DNA from: Paenibacillus gorillae
GTDB lineage: Bacteria; Bacillota; Bacilli; Paenibacillales; Paenibacillaceae
NCBI RefSeq assembly: GCF_000513275.1
Contig: NZ_CBVJ010000118.1
Coordinates: 1-64,000 of the forward strand
Direction of reading: 5' to 3'
Length of the DNA: 64,000 nt
The position numbers were made by a program, and so were the translations under genes. Under the pieces are notes generated by a model. The model saw nothing but the letters and a program-made list of their open reading frames with translations. It was not told the DNA's origin and did not search any database. Positions 1-8,991 of this stretch are shown here, in pieces (positions within the stretch are counted from its first letter, which is position 1; every line of letters begins with the position of its first letter).

Positions 1-52
1 CCAGCACGGCGCCTTCCGGGTTGTCAATCAGTAGAGCTGTGCTCAGCCCCTA

Positions 53-619
53 CTACTCCTCTCTAAAATCCTCAACAATGACTTCGATAGCTCCCGTCTC
101 AGGATCGATAACAAAGCCGTGCACTGGGACCGATTGCGGGAACAGCGGGTGACGGCGGATCATACGTACGCTGTGCATAACACCGTCTTCGGGGCGTTCG
201 AAGCCGCGCAAAAAGCGATCCATCCGGATGCCGGAGTTTTCCAAGGTCTCGATCACCAGGGGATCGATACCGTTCTCGATGAACTTGCCCACCATCCGAT
301 CGGAGTCGATAGAGTTCATTCCGCAATTGCGATGTCCAATAACGATGATCTCTCTGGCCCCAAGCTCGTACACCGCTACCAAGATGCTGCGCATCGCGCT
401 GCCGAACGGCTGGGTCAAAATACCGCCGGCGTTTTTAATGAACTTGGCATCGCCATTTTTGAATCCGAGCGCTTTAGGGAGAAGCTCGACAAGCCTGGTA
501 TCCATGCATGAAAGGATAGCAACCTTCTTATCCGGGTATTTATCCGTCAAATAATCCTCATATCGTTTCTCTTCCACAAACTGCTCGTTATAGGCCAACA
601 AACTTGGAACGATGGACAT
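53..619 (-). CDS. Beta-class carbonic anhydrase
   Basis: This 188-residue cytoplasmic enzyme should interconvert CO2 and bicarbonate. It shows the zinc-binding signature of beta carbonic anhydrases: Cys38 in SCMDTR with the Asp40-Arg42 dyad, and His96 and Cys99 in GHRNCG. The length is normal for the short bacterial subgroup. The ATG at 619 is preceded by AGGAGGAG, so this start is preferred. It seems to be a single gene; the next upstream gene ends at a terminator. The family assignment is firm, the physiological role (supplying bicarbonate to carboxylases) is inferred. Confidence 0.93.
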   Translation of the reverse strand: MSIVPSLLAYNEQFVEEKRYEDYLTDKYPDKKVAILSCMDTRLVELLPKALGFKNGDAKFIKNAGGILTQPFGSAMRSILVAVYELGAREIIVIGHRNCGMNSIDSDRMVGKFIENGIDPLVIETLENSGIRMDRFLRGFERPEDGVMHSVRMIRRHPLFPQSVPVHGFVIDPETGAIEVIVEDFREE

Positions 620-748
620 CGGTACTCCTCCTCGCTACCTGCCGCAGCTGCCGTTACGACAGCCTTGTAAGGTGATTCATTCATTTTACCATCCCCCTTC
701 ACCAGGCGGCAAAAAAAGTAACAACTCGACAGCAAACGTCAATAAAAA

Positions 749-791
749 ACAGAGCACCTGCAAGGCCCACTGGGTCCGGCAACTGCTCTGT
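749..791 (-). terminator. Rho-independent terminator of the MFS gene
   Basis: An ACAGAGCA/TGCTCTGT stem encloses a second GC-rich stem (GGCCCA with TGGGTCC). On the minus strand it is followed by a run of six T. It lies 54 bp past the stop of the MFS permease. Confidence 0.75.
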
Positions 792-844
792 CTCTCACAC
801 TGAAGCATCCTGTGTAATCACACTCAACTATATGCGCCACTATA

Positions 845-1993
845 CTAAGCCGCAGCGGGACCGGCTTGCCGTTGATGGCGTCTAAATGCAAAAAACAGCA
901 CCGCAGAGATTGTACATAACCCGCAAAGAATTAAATACAAGTAATGGGCGCCCAAGCCATCGACGATCACGCCGCCAAGCGCGCTACCGATAATGCCGCC
1001 AAGTCCCCATGATATGGCTGTATACAACGTTTGCTGCGTCGCTTTCGTACCCTCCGAGGAGAGGCTCTGTACAACCTCAACGGATGTTCCAGCAATGAAA
1101 GCAAATGCCACCCCGTTCATCAGTTGAAGAGCAAGCGTCATCGAGACGCTCTCAAAGGCGAACATCATAAAGTATTGCAAGCCATATATGACAGAAGCCA
1201 GACAGAGCAGCTGGTACCGCCCCATCCGTTTGCTAAGCTTGACCGCCACCCAGAACATCGGTACCTCGATCAGCGCCGCAATAGCGAACGCGCTGCCGAT
1301 CCAGGTTTTATCGAAGTTCATTTCCTTGAAGTACAACGGGAGAAAAGTCATATTCATGTTCGCGGACATCATCATCAGCATGCTGGTCACAACAAACACA
1401 ATATAAGGCCTATTCCGCATAACCTCCCCGATCTGACCGAACAATGGCGCACGGCTGCGCTTCAGTTTGGCCGAGGGCAGGAATACGATAACGACGCAGA
1501 TCAACAAGCTAAATACCAAATAGTAGTTGAAAATGTTGTGATAGCCGTATTTTTCGTACAAAATGCCTGTCACGAATGTGCCGATGGCGTAGCTAAGCGC
1601 TCCCCATAACCGGACGCTGCCGAATGAAAAGCCGCGCTGGCTGGCGATTTCTACGGCGATGGCATCGCCAATAGGCCCGCCTGACGATTGGAACCAGGCA
1701 AAGAAAACAGACAGAACAAGCACAGCCGCAATGCCATTCGTCCATTGAAAGCCCATGCCCAGCAAAGGCGAGACGACCGCACACAGGATCATAATGGTGC
1801 GGGGATTGCCGATCCGGTCATTGATAATCCCCATTACCGGCTGTGCTACTACGCTTACCATTGCCCATAACGATAAAATCAGACCAACCTTCGTTGACGT
1901 ATATCCCTGTTCACTAAAATATAGGCTTGTATAAGGAATGAGTACGGAAACCGCGCAATACCAAATAAAATAATAAACTGCTAAAATTCTCAC
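845..1993 (-). CDS. MFS transporter, HcaT/phenylpropionate-permease-like
   Basis: A 382-residue integral membrane protein with about twelve hydrophobic segments, close in length and N-terminal pattern (YYFIWY, QPVMGIINDR loop between TM2 and TM3) to the MFS subgroup that includes the 3-phenylpropionate permease HcaT and the LacY-like symporters. It probably moves a small organic substrate with protons; the substrate cannot be read from the sequence. The start is GTG at 1993, preceded by GAGGAGAAG at good spacing. It has its own terminator and no functional partner next to it. Confidence 0.8.
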   Translation of the reverse strand: MRILAVYYFIWYCAVSVLIPYTSLYFSEQGYTSTKVGLILSLWAMVSVVAQPVMGIINDRIGNPRTIMILCAVVSPLLGMGFQWTNGIAAVLVLSVFFAWFQSSGGPIGDAIAVEIASQRGFSFGSVRLWGALSYAIGTFVTGILYEKYGYHNIFNYYLVFSLLICVVIVFLPSAKLKRSRAPLFGQIGEVMRNRPYIVFVVTSMLMMMSANMNMTFLPLYFKEMNFDKTWIGSAFAIAALIEVPMFWVAVKLSKRMGRYQLLCLASVIYGLQYFMMFAFESVSMTLALQLMNGVAFAFIAGTSVEVVQSLSSEGTKATQQTLYTAISWGLGGIIGSALGGVIVDGLGAHYLYLILCGLCTISAVLFFAFRRHQRQAGPAAA

Positions 1994-2103
1994 CGGCTCT
2001 TCTCCTCAGGCACATGCCTCTGTTGACGTAAGACACTTCTTAACACTATGTCATTCTATTGCTCTATGACTCTGTTGTTCTATTATATTTTTAGACTGCT
2101 CTA

Positions 2104-3207
2104 TTATTCTGCAGCCTCATCCTCCACGATTTCAGCCGGCCAGCCAAGCTGCCTGCACATTTCAGCTGCCCGGCGCAGATCGCGACGTGCTTCGATGCGC
2201 TTCAAGCCAAGTCTCGCAGCCGTCTCTGCCGCCCAGCGGAAAATATAGACTAGCGTATCCGCTTGCGCTTCCTTCGCCGCGTAATCCAGCAGCACGAGCG
2301 TATCGCCTCTCACGCCCATACGGACATAGCTCCAATGCGTCTCTTGAAAACTGCGCAGGCCAAACAGCTCGCGGTCCTCTGTTGCGCCATGCGCTTGAAG
2401 CGGCTGCTGCAAGTAGGCCAGCCATTCTTCACGATTATTCGCATGCTGCTCATATTGCGTAAGGCTCCACTCCAGCGTCTGGTCGGCAAGCTCAGCAAGC
2501 TGCTCCCCGCTTTCCAGATAGGACCAGTGTTCTGTCGGATGGTCGAGCTCCGCTGGAACTTCAATCGAGATGTTCCAGCTTCTGTAGTTCGCTTTCACTC
2601 CAATTGATTCCAGTATAGCAGGAACTCCGACGCCCTCAAGCCCTTTCTGTTTGGCCAATCGGATTAATGACCGCAAGCCTTCAGGAGAACCGATTGCAAT
2701 GTCATTGCTGTGCATGACCACAATCGCGCCTTTTTCGAGCTTAGGCTCAACCTTGGCGAAAATATTTTCCGCCGGAACGCCTGCCCAGTCACCGGAATCA
2801 ATGCCTTCAATATCTATATAATTACGCTCGGCAAGCCAGTCGAGATTTTCTTCCCGGAAAGAACAATACGGAAACCGCATAAAGGTGGGGCATGGAAGTC
2901 CGGTTGCATCTTGAAAAGCCAGCTCCGTCATCTTCAGCTGCTCCAAAAATACAGGCTTCGGCACCTGTGCCATTCTGCGGTGATGATACGTATGAGGCGC
3001 AAGCACATGCCCGCGGGAGATTATCAATCGGGCTCGATCCGGATGGCGGTCCATCCACTCGCCGGTGAAGAAGAACGTGCCTACTGCGCCTTCCTCGTCC
3101 AATACGTCCAGCCAAGCTTCAATCGGAAGACGGGAAGGCCCGTCATCAAATGTAAATGCGCAAATATTTTCATTCTCATTGCCATTCCAAACTGCCTTGA
3201 TCGTCAT
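2104..3207 (-). CDS. Polysaccharide deacetylase (NodB-fold) with extra C-terminal region
   Basis: Residues 1-200 carry the carbohydrate esterase 4 pattern: TFDDGPS near residue 20 holds the catalytic base and metal Asp, HTYHH supplies metal histidines, and RFPYCSF and VVMHSND are the later motifs. Such enzymes remove acetyl groups from N-acetylated sugars in peptidoglycan or exopolysaccharide. No signal peptide is visible, so it is either cytoplasmic or exported in another way. Residues from about 205 to 367 form a second region not expected in a minimal deacetylase; its last part (IFRWAAETAARLGLKRIE) has an acetyltransferase-like look, but that is a guess. ATG at 3207 follows GGGGCTGCAGC. 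Confidence 0.78.
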   Translation of the reverse strand: MTIKAVWNGNENENICAFTFDDGPSRLPIEAWLDVLDEEGAVGTFFFTGEWMDRHPDRARLIISRGHVLAPHTYHHRRMAQVPKPVFLEQLKMTELAFQDATGLPCPTFMRFPYCSFREENLDWLAERNYIDIEGIDSGDWAGVPAENIFAKVEPKLEKGAIVVMHSNDIAIGSPEGLRSLIRLAKQKGLEGVGVPAILESIGVKANYRSWNISIEVPAELDHPTEHWSYLESGEQLAELADQTLEWSLTQYEQHANNREEWLAYLQQPLQAHGATEDRELFGLRSFQETHWSYVRMGVRGDTLVLLDYAAKEAQADTLVYIFRWAAETAARLGLKRIEARRDLRRAAEMCRQLGWPAEIVEDEAAE

Positions 3208-3463
3208 GCTGCAGCCCCATTTCCGTTTTTAGATAACAAGTATTATAGAGAGAAAACGCATACAACTCTACTACTGTTCTCCCCTTCTATAATACAATCT
3301 TACTGATCTGTCCGGTTTTCAGAGCAAAATATGGCTTTGCCTCCCTTCTTACGCCCTTATTCTCCTATCAACCAGGGTTATCCAGCCTCAGCCGAACCGT
3401 TCAAAAATGGACATTTCCAATGAAAAAAAACGTCCATATTCGACATAGCAATCCAAATTGTTA

Positions 3464-3493
3464 TTGACTATAATGGGTGATAATGATTATCAT
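3464..3493 (+). promoter_or_regulatory. Promoter with overlapping Fur box for the siderophore-binding lipoprotein
   Basis: TTGACT at 3464-3469 and TATCAT at 3488-3493 (18-bp spacer) form a SigA-type promoter. TGATAATGATTATCA at 3478-3492 is a perfect 7-1-7 inverted repeat identical to the Bacillus Fur consensus and covers the -10 region, so iron-loaded Fur should block transcription. The rest of the gap from 3208 to 3463 holds an imperfect ATGGAC/GTCCAT inverted repeat and no gene. Confidence 0.9.
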
Positions 3494-3520
3494 TTTAAAG
3501 TGGAGAAGGGGAAACACAAC

Positions 3521-4537
3521 ATGCTTAAGACTTGGAACAAACAATATGTGCTAGTCATTCTGGTGCTGATGGTATCGGTTCTGGCGGCTTGCGGAAACAG
3601 CGGCTCGAACTCGAACTCAAACTCGGCTAGCCCGTCACCAACAGTAGAGGCAACGACGGAAACCTCGCCGCCAGCAGCAGAAGAATCGGCTACAAGAGTA
3701 TATAAAGACGGCTTGGGACGCGAAGTTACAATCCCGACGCATCCGAAGAAAGTCATTGCACTGCAATATTTGCCGGAAATGATGGCTTTGGAAACGAAGC
3801 CAACAGGCGTTGCATCTCACCTGCTTAACGGCTTCACTTATATGAAAGATCAAATTGCCGGCATTCCTGATATCGGTCCAACGAATGATCCGAATCTGGA
3901 GAAAATATTGGAGCTTGAACCAGACCTCATCATTACGGCAGAATGGAGCAAGGATCTGGTTGAAAGCTTGAACAAAATCGCTCCAACTATCGTGCTGACA
4001 TGGGAAGGCCTGGATGCCGTTGCCCACTTCAAAAATGTAGCTGACGCACTCGGCCAAAGCGACAAAGCAGAAGCATGGCTGCAAAACTTCAATAAAGAGG
4101 CAGAAGAAGCAAGAGCAGCACTGGCATCTAAAGTGGAAACAGGCGAAACGTTTGGCGCAGTCGTAATCGGCGGCTTCGAAAAAGGCCAGCTGCGTGTATA
4201 TGGCGACGGCAACGTTGGCTATACGTTGTTCAACACGCTGCAGTTCCCGATGACCGATTTCGTCCAAACGGAGTGGAATAAAGGAGACAATGAGCTAGGT
4301 ATCAACCTTTCGATGGAAAAGCTGCCTGAGTACGCATCTGCCGACCGCCTGTTCGTTGTCCGTTTCGACAATGACAAGGATTTTCTGAAGCAGATCGATG
4401 AAAGCTCGCTCTGGCAGAACCTCCCTGCCTACAAGAACAAGAAAATCTACACCGTTGATTCCAACCTCTGGTTCTCTTATGACGTATTATCGTTCCAAGC
4501 TCAGCTTAAAGACGCTGTACGCTTGTTGTCCGAGTAA
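3521..4537 (+). CDS. Iron-siderophore ABC transporter substrate-binding lipoprotein (FeuA/FecB-like)
   Basis: This 338-residue lipoprotein should capture a ferric siderophore outside the membrane and hand it to a FecCD-type permease. It has a signal peptide with lipobox VLAACG (acylated Cys near residue 25), a low-complexity Ser/Asn/Pro linker, then a class III periplasmic-binding fold (VTIPTHPKKVIALQYLPEMM, LEKILELEPDLII). I place the start at ATG 3521 after GGAGAAGGGG rather than the upstream in-frame ATG at 3458, which lies before the promoter. A Fur box covers its promoter. No permease or ATPase gene is adjacent, so it must use partners elsewhere; the next gene is a Btr-type activator, the same pairing as feuA and btr in B. 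subtilis. Confidence 0.9.
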   Translation: MLKTWNKQYVLVILVLMVSVLAACGNSGSNSNSNSASPSPTVEATTETSPPAAEESATRVYKDGLGREVTIPTHPKKVIALQYLPEMMALETKPTGVASHLLNGFTYMKDQIAGIPDIGPTNDPNLEKILELEPDLIITAEWSKDLVESLNKIAPTIVLTWEGLDAVAHFKNVADALGQSDKAEAWLQNFNKEAEEARAALASKVETGETFGAVVIGGFEKGQLRVYGDGNVGYTLFNTLQFPMTDFVQTEWNKGDNELGINLSMEKLPEYASADRLFVVRFDNDKDFLKQIDESSLWQNLPAYKNKKIYTVDSNLWFSYDVLSFQAQLKDAVRLLSE

Positions 4538-4576
4538 AAAATAACGTACACCTGAACAACAATCTTTGCAGAGAAT

Positions 4577-4615
4577 AGTTCTTCGACAGCCGTCGGGGAA
4601 CTCTTTTCTGTTTTT
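4577..4615 (+). terminator. Terminator after the siderophore-binding gene
   Basis: AGTTC (4577) pairs with GAACT (to 4602) around an inner CGAC/GTCG stem, followed by TCTTTTCTGTTTTT. Read-through into the regulator gene 20 bp further on remains possible. Confidence 0.65.
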
Positions 4616-4633
4616 AACAGGAGGTGACTGCCG

Positions 4634-6220
4634 ATGATCTCATGGATGTATATATGGAGAGACTCACTATGCTTCACATGTGAAGGCATGGCCGCACAAG
4701 TGGAAAAGAAACCGGACCGCTATGTGCTCGTCATAGCTGCCGAAGGCGGGGGCTTGCTCTGGATTGATGAGAAGGAATATACGCTGGCTAAAGGAAGATG
4801 CTTCATTATTAAGCCGGGAGCTGCTATGCGTATTGCCAACCGTTCGGATGACCAGACCTCTGTCCACATCATTGAATTCGACATATTGCCGACCCGTACA
4901 GACGTTGGCGGTCCGAACAGTCCTACTCCTGACAGCCTGCCTGAAGGAGCCATTCAGCCGCGTCCTTCCTCCCGTATTCTTCAATTGGCGCAAACGCTGT
5001 ATGATCATCGCAAAAGACTCAACGAGCAAGAGGAGTACGAGAATCATCTGTGGTTCCAAGAGCTTATCTTCAAATTAATGAAAGCGGCAGACGAGAACAA
5101 AGAGCTGCAGGCGATTCAAGCTGTAGAGCAAGCCATCCAACAGATGCGAGATTCGTTGAATGATGATTTTACGCTGGGGCAGCTTGCGGAGAATGCGGGC
5201 TTGTCACCGCGCCATTTTTCCCGTATTTTCCGAACGCTGACGAACAAGAGTCCCATCGACTACCTCATAGAGCAACGAATGAGCAAGGCGAAGCTGCTGC
5301 TTCTGGATTCTAAGGATACGATTCATGAAATCGCTAATGCCATAGGCTTCCGCGACCCGTTCCATTTCAGCCGCAGCTTCAAGCAGCATACAGGCGTATC
5401 TCCCCGGCTTTATGTGCACATGCGTAAGCAGCCGCCGCGAGTCGCTTCGCTGCAGTTTTTGGGTGAGATGCTTGCCCTCGGTATTAAACCTATAGGGGCA
5501 CCCAGCCAATTGCTCACCAGCCGCTATTACCAGACGCATGTTGAGGGAATCGAGGTCGTTGGCAGCACCGTCGTAACTCCTCACTTGGAGAAACTAAATG
5601 AGTTGAAGCCCGATGTCATTGTGACCTTCGACGGCTATCACTACTCCGACTATTCCAAAATCGCGCCTACACTGGATGTATCTTGGTCACTCCCGTTCTT
5701 CGAGCGCTTTCGCTACATTGCACAGTGGATTGGCCGTTCTGATGAAGCCGAGCAATGGATGGACCGTTACCGTGACATCGCAGAGCAATCCAAGGATCTG
5801 ATCTCCCATTCCGGTCACGAGAAGGAGACGGTATCCTTCTTCTGGCTGCGCGGACTGCCCCAGCAAGTTGAAGTCTATTATGACGTCGGCGTCTTGTACC
5901 GGGATTTGGCCTGCCAAGCACCTCCAGCCATTGCCGCTGCGCAAGCCCGTGAAGGGCATCCGTTCAAAGAGCGTATCCGTGTGGCCGAGCTGCCCTTGTA
6001 CGCTGGCGATCACATGTTTGTCGTCGTCTCGCGCGATCCGGAATCGGAAGCCCTTTTCCAGGAGCTCCAGCAGACACCCATGTGGCAGGAGCTTCCTGCC
6101 GTTAGAAACAACATGTGCTACAGGCTGACGGAGGATTGGCTGCGCGAAGATCCCGTCTCCATGATGGGACAACTGGTAGATGCTGCAAACACGATTCGCC
6201 GATCAGCGTATTCGCTATAA
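4634..6220 (+). CDS. btr: Btr-type transcriptional activator: AraC HTH fused to a siderophore-binding domain
   Basis: At 528 residues this matches B. subtilis Btr (about 529), the co-sensor of iron bacillibactin that activates feuABC. Residues 1-150 are a cupin-like N-terminal region, about 165-270 an AraC double helix-turn-helix (FTLGQLAENAGLSPRHFSRIF and the second helix IHEIANAIGFRDPFHF), and about 272-528 a FecB/FeuA-like binding domain (ASLQFLGEMLALGIKPIG, LEKLNELKPDVIVTF). There is no signal peptide, so the binding domain works inside the cell as ligand sensor. ATG 4634 follows GGAGGTG. It sits between the Fur-controlled binding-protein gene and fhuF, which are its likely targets. Which siderophore it senses is not known from the sequence. 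Confidence 0.9.
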   Translation: MISWMYIWRDSLCFTCEGMAAQVEKKPDRYVLVIAAEGGGLLWIDEKEYTLAKGRCFIIKPGAAMRIANRSDDQTSVHIIEFDILPTRTDVGGPNSPTPDSLPEGAIQPRPSSRILQLAQTLYDHRKRLNEQEEYENHLWFQELIFKLMKAADENKELQAIQAVEQAIQQMRDSLNDDFTLGQLAENAGLSPRHFSRIFRTLTNKSPIDYLIEQRMSKAKLLLLDSKDTIHEIANAIGFRDPFHFSRSFKQHTGVSPRLYVHMRKQPPRVASLQFLGEMLALGIKPIGAPSQLLTSRYYQTHVEGIEVVGSTVVTPHLEKLNELKPDVIVTFDGYHYSDYSKIAPTLDVSWSLPFFERFRYIAQWIGRSDEAEQWMDRYRDIAEQSKDLISHSGHEKETVSFFWLRGLPQQVEVYYDVGVLYRDLACQAPPAIAAAQAREGHPFKERIRVAELPLYAGDHMFVVVSRDPESEALFQELQQTPMWQELPAVRNNMCYRLTEDWLREDPVSMMGQLVDAANTIRRSAYSL

Positions 6221-6224
6221 AAAA

Positions 6225-6262
6225 AAGAGGTATCCCGATTATCGGAGATACCTCTTTCCTTT
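6225..6262. terminator. Bidirectional terminator between btr and fhuF
   Basis: AAGAGGTATC with GATACCTCTT forms the outer stem and CCGAT with ATCGG the inner one. A-rich and T-rich flanks on opposite sides let it stop both convergent genes. Confidence 0.85.
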
Positions 6263-6281
6263 TTCAACGCCTGCCGATTGG

Positions 6282-7091
6282 CTAAGCCCCAACGCCCGCG
6301 CTTTCCAGCATCGCGCATGCCCGTTCATCTCTTTCCGCTGCCGTCATGCGAGGGCAAGTATAGCATTTTACGCCATTCTCCCGCCGGTCGTACATGCAGC
6401 AGGAGGATTGAATCTGCCATTTCTCCTCCGTATTCAGCGGGTTCTCGATATACCGGGGCTGATGCACAAATGGATTGCGCCTGCGCTTGAACCATTCCGG
6501 CTCAATCCGTTCGGCCAATGTGCGGCTATCCTCCGCAAACTTGCGCAGCACGTCTGCTCGCGGTTCATGTTCACTCAGGAAGTCTTTCAATAGCGTAAGT
6601 TGACCGCCGAATTGCTGCCAGATCGCCTCTGCCTTCAAGCCTGCTCCAGCAGCTATCGCTTCGACCGATGGCGTAATAAATTGCGCAAAGAAGGATTGCC
6701 AGTGAGCAATCCAGAACGCTTCACGCTGCTCCGGTGGCGAAGGAATTGCAACAGAGCGCAGCTCCTTGATTTTATAGCCCAGATGCGTATGATCGCCATG
6801 CCTCTCAATTTGGTAGATAAGATTGTCCGCCGACAAATCGATCAGCCGGTCATATTGGGCAGCGAACAACAATTGGATTAAGCCAAGCTTGCATAGCGAG
6901 GTGCCGATGAAAGATCCGGGTAGCGCATTCGATATCGCTTGAACCGTTTGTCCGCTTGTGTGAAGTGCCGTCAACAAGTCATCCGAGCTCATAAAGCGGG
7001 ACGCCGGAAGCTCATATACCGGATTGTCCGCACCTTCCGGAGAGATATGATAATACCTTTTGACGACTGTAAAATCGAATTCCGTGTCCAC
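6282..7091 (-). CDS. fhuF: FhuF-type siderophore-iron reductase with C-terminal 2Fe-2S site
   Basis: This 269-residue cytoplasmic protein should reduce ferric iron in imported siderophore so that it is released. The C-terminus shows the FhuF cluster signature Cys231-Cys232-x10-Cys243-x2-Cys246 (CCMYDRRENGVKCYTC), the ligands of an unusual 2Fe-2S centre. The remainder resembles the IucA/FhuF fold only loosely. Translation starts at GTG 7091, preceded by GGGGGAG. It is convergent with btr and has its own upstream Fur-like box, so all three iron genes here should respond to iron. Confidence 0.88.
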   Translation of the reverse strand: MDTEFDFTVVKRYYHISPEGADNPVYELPASRFMSSDDLLTALHTSGQTVQAISNALPGSFIGTSLCKLGLIQLLFAAQYDRLIDLSADNLIYQIERHGDHTHLGYKIKELRSVAIPSPPEQREAFWIAHWQSFFAQFITPSVEAIAAGAGLKAEAIWQQFGGQLTLLKDFLSEHEPRADVLRKFAEDSRTLAERIEPEWFKRRRNPFVHQPRYIENPLNTEEKWQIQSSCCMYDRRENGVKCYTCPRMTAAERDERACAMLESAGVGA

Positions 7092-7151
7092 AAGAGCTCC
7101 CCCGTCCTATTGCCGTTTCTGTTAGATCCTATGGATCTGCTTCTTTTATTA

Positions 7152-7166
7152 TGATAACCATTCTCA
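7152..7166 (-). promoter_or_regulatory. Fur box upstream of fhuF
   Basis: On the minus strand the sequence reads TGAGAATGGTTATCA, 13 of 15 matches to the 7-1-7 Fur consensus, 60 bp upstream of the GTG start. Together with the perfect box at 3478 it frames an iron-responsive block. Confidence 0.8.
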
Positions 7167-7243
7167 AATTAGCCGTCAATTCGTAAAACCCACGAGACCT
7201 TGCAACAAAGAGATGATTCACATCAGACGCGTCATAATAAAAA

Positions 7244-7282
7244 AGAAGCAAGACCAGCCCCGGCGGCATGCATCCTGCTTCT
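7244..7282 (-). terminator. Terminator of the PAS kinase gene
   Basis: AGAAGCA (7244-7250) pairs with TGCTTCT (7276-7282) around a GC-rich loop; the minus strand continues with six T. It lies just past the kinase stop at 7301. Confidence 0.7.
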
Positions 7283-7300
7283 CACTTTCTTTTGTCCGAG

Positions 7301-8782
7301 CTATTGGCGCAAGGGCAGACCGAGAATGACTCGTGTACCCTTTCCCAGCTCGCTTTCGAACTTCAGGAAACCTTTATGATGCTCCATAATGTTGAGACAC
7401 ATCATGAGACCAAGCCCCGTCCCCTTCTCCTTAGTGGAATAGAACGGCTCTGTCAGCTTCGCGAGCTGGGCAGGCGTCATTCCCTCCCCTTGGTCAATCA
7501 CCTCGACCTGAATTCCATCCGCGTTAGGCTGAACAGCCCGGACGGTAATTTGGCCGCCGTGATCCATCGCTTCAATCGCATTTTTCACCACATTAATAAA
7601 TACCTGCTTAATCTGATTGTCATCGCATTCAATAACAGGGTTGTCGATCATTTCTGTTACAATCTCGATGCTCTTCATGACGGCCTGCGTCTGCAGCAAC
7701 GCGATAGCGTATTCAATAATGGCGCTGACTTCGGTTTGGATAATGCGATCATTATGCGGCTTAGCCACGCCGAGCATTTCATTCAGAATGAGCTCAATCC
7801 GGTTAAATTCATCGTTCATAATCTCAAAATAATGCTTGCTCTCGATGTTCGCTTTCAGTTCGATCAATTTGGTGAACCCTTTGAGCGACGTGAGCGGATT
7901 GCGAATCTCGTGTGCAACGCCTGCGGCCAATTGGCCAATCATCGACAAAGCTTCCGAGCGATTTAAAGAGGATTGCGCTGATCTCAGCTGACTAATATCT
8001 TTGATCACAACGCCGTATGTCGTTATCGTTTTCGTTAGAGGGGTTACGGACACCAGAATCGGCAGCTTCCTTCCATCCCGGGTCATCCCTTCCATTTCGA
8101 AATTGCGGACTACACTGTCTCGCATAAATTGCCCGACCAGCTTTATTTTCATCTCCTCAGTCACAATCGGAATATTGTAATAAGACGCGCCCTGCAGCTC
8201 CTCAAAGCTATAGCCAAATATCGCCTCGACAGATTTATTCATTTTGAGCAGACAACCGCTTTCATCAAAAAATGCAATGCCGTCCGAGTTGTTCTGAATG
8301 AAAATGTCCAGTTCTTCCTGGTTGGCGACAAGCCGCTCCTGATCCTGCTTCTGGGCAGTTCGGTCAGCTACGACAATAATCCAGCTGTCGATCTGGTTTC
8401 GATCATTGTAGAAAGGGGTTACAGACAGCATGATATTCAGCAATACGCCAGACTTCGTCGCGCGGACACACTCGATGGCCGACAACGATTCGCCGCGCAT
8501 GACCATATCATGCAAAGTTAGCAGCTGGTTTAACTCTTCCTTCGGGAGAAACGGGCAGGTGAACGCCGACTTCCCTTCCACTTCCTGCTTGCTGTACCCC
8601 AACATTCGTTCAAATGCAGGATTCACCCGTGTAATGATACCGGAAATGTCCAGCAATAGGATGGCGTCAAAGTTATTGTCTATAAAAGAGTACAATCTCC
8701 GCCGCGCGGATCGCGCGGATCGGAACAAGAAATACATAACCGTCAAACAGGCAAGAAGTCCCGACGCATACATCCAAAACAA
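7301..8782 (-). CDS. PAS-domain sensor histidine kinase, sporulation-kinase-like
   Basis: 493 residues: one N-terminal membrane segment (about 4-22), two PAS domains (about 30-135 and 155-265, each with NPAFERMLGYS- or NKSVEAIFGYS-like cores), a HisKA domain with phospho-accepting His in AAGVAHEIRNPLTSLKGF and an HATPase domain ending FYSTKEKGTGLGLMM. This layout, with no response regulator gene nearby, is typical of orphan kinases that feed the Spo0F/Spo0A phosphorelay in Bacillales; that role is inference. The first in-frame start is TTG at 8782 with GGGTGGG upstream; an ATG three codons in is an alternative. Confidence 0.88.
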   Translation of the reverse strand: MFWMYASGLLACLTVMYFLFRSARSARRRLYSFIDNNFDAILLLDISGIITRVNPAFERMLGYSKQEVEGKSAFTCPFLPKEELNQLLTLHDMVMRGESLSAIECVRATKSGVLLNIMLSVTPFYNDRNQIDSWIIVVADRTAQKQDQERLVANQEELDIFIQNNSDGIAFFDESGCLLKMNKSVEAIFGYSFEELQGASYYNIPIVTEEMKIKLVGQFMRDSVVRNFEMEGMTRDGRKLPILVSVTPLTKTITTYGVVIKDISQLRSAQSSLNRSEALSMIGQLAAGVAHEIRNPLTSLKGFTKLIELKANIESKHYFEIMNDEFNRIELILNEMLGVAKPHNDRIIQTEVSAIIEYAIALLQTQAVMKSIEIVTEMIDNPVIECDDNQIKQVFINVVKNAIEAMDHGGQITVRAVQPNADGIQVEVIDQGEGMTPAQLAKLTEPFYSTKEKGTGLGLMMCLNIMEHHKGFLKFESELGKGTRVILGLPLRQ

Positions 8783-8942
8783 GTTAAGATCCCACCCCGT
8801 CTTTAGGATATAACTCCCTTTAACCGGCTAGCAGTAATACATAGTGTATGTCAATTTCTACATATTCCGTTCGATTCCTTCTGCCTCGCGTCTTTTGCAC
8901 TATATTTAATAAGTAGAAGCAATTTTAAATGCTGATTCCAGG

Positions 8943-8980
8943 AAAAAAACCGCAAGGAGATGGCCTCTCGATGCGGTTAA
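8943..8980 (-). terminator. Terminator of the alkC-like gene
   Basis: AACCGCA (8948-8954) pairs with TGCGGTT (8972-8978) with an inner GAG/CTC-type stem; seven T follow on the minus strand. Confidence 0.82.
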
Positions 8981-8991
8981 TTGGCAGACTA

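Noticed and set aside
1031..1609. Long plus-strand frames opposite genes (for example 1031-1609, 9427-10029, 34415-35149, 34993-36036)
   Set aside because: They lie antisense to well-supported genes, have no ribosome sites and odd composition.
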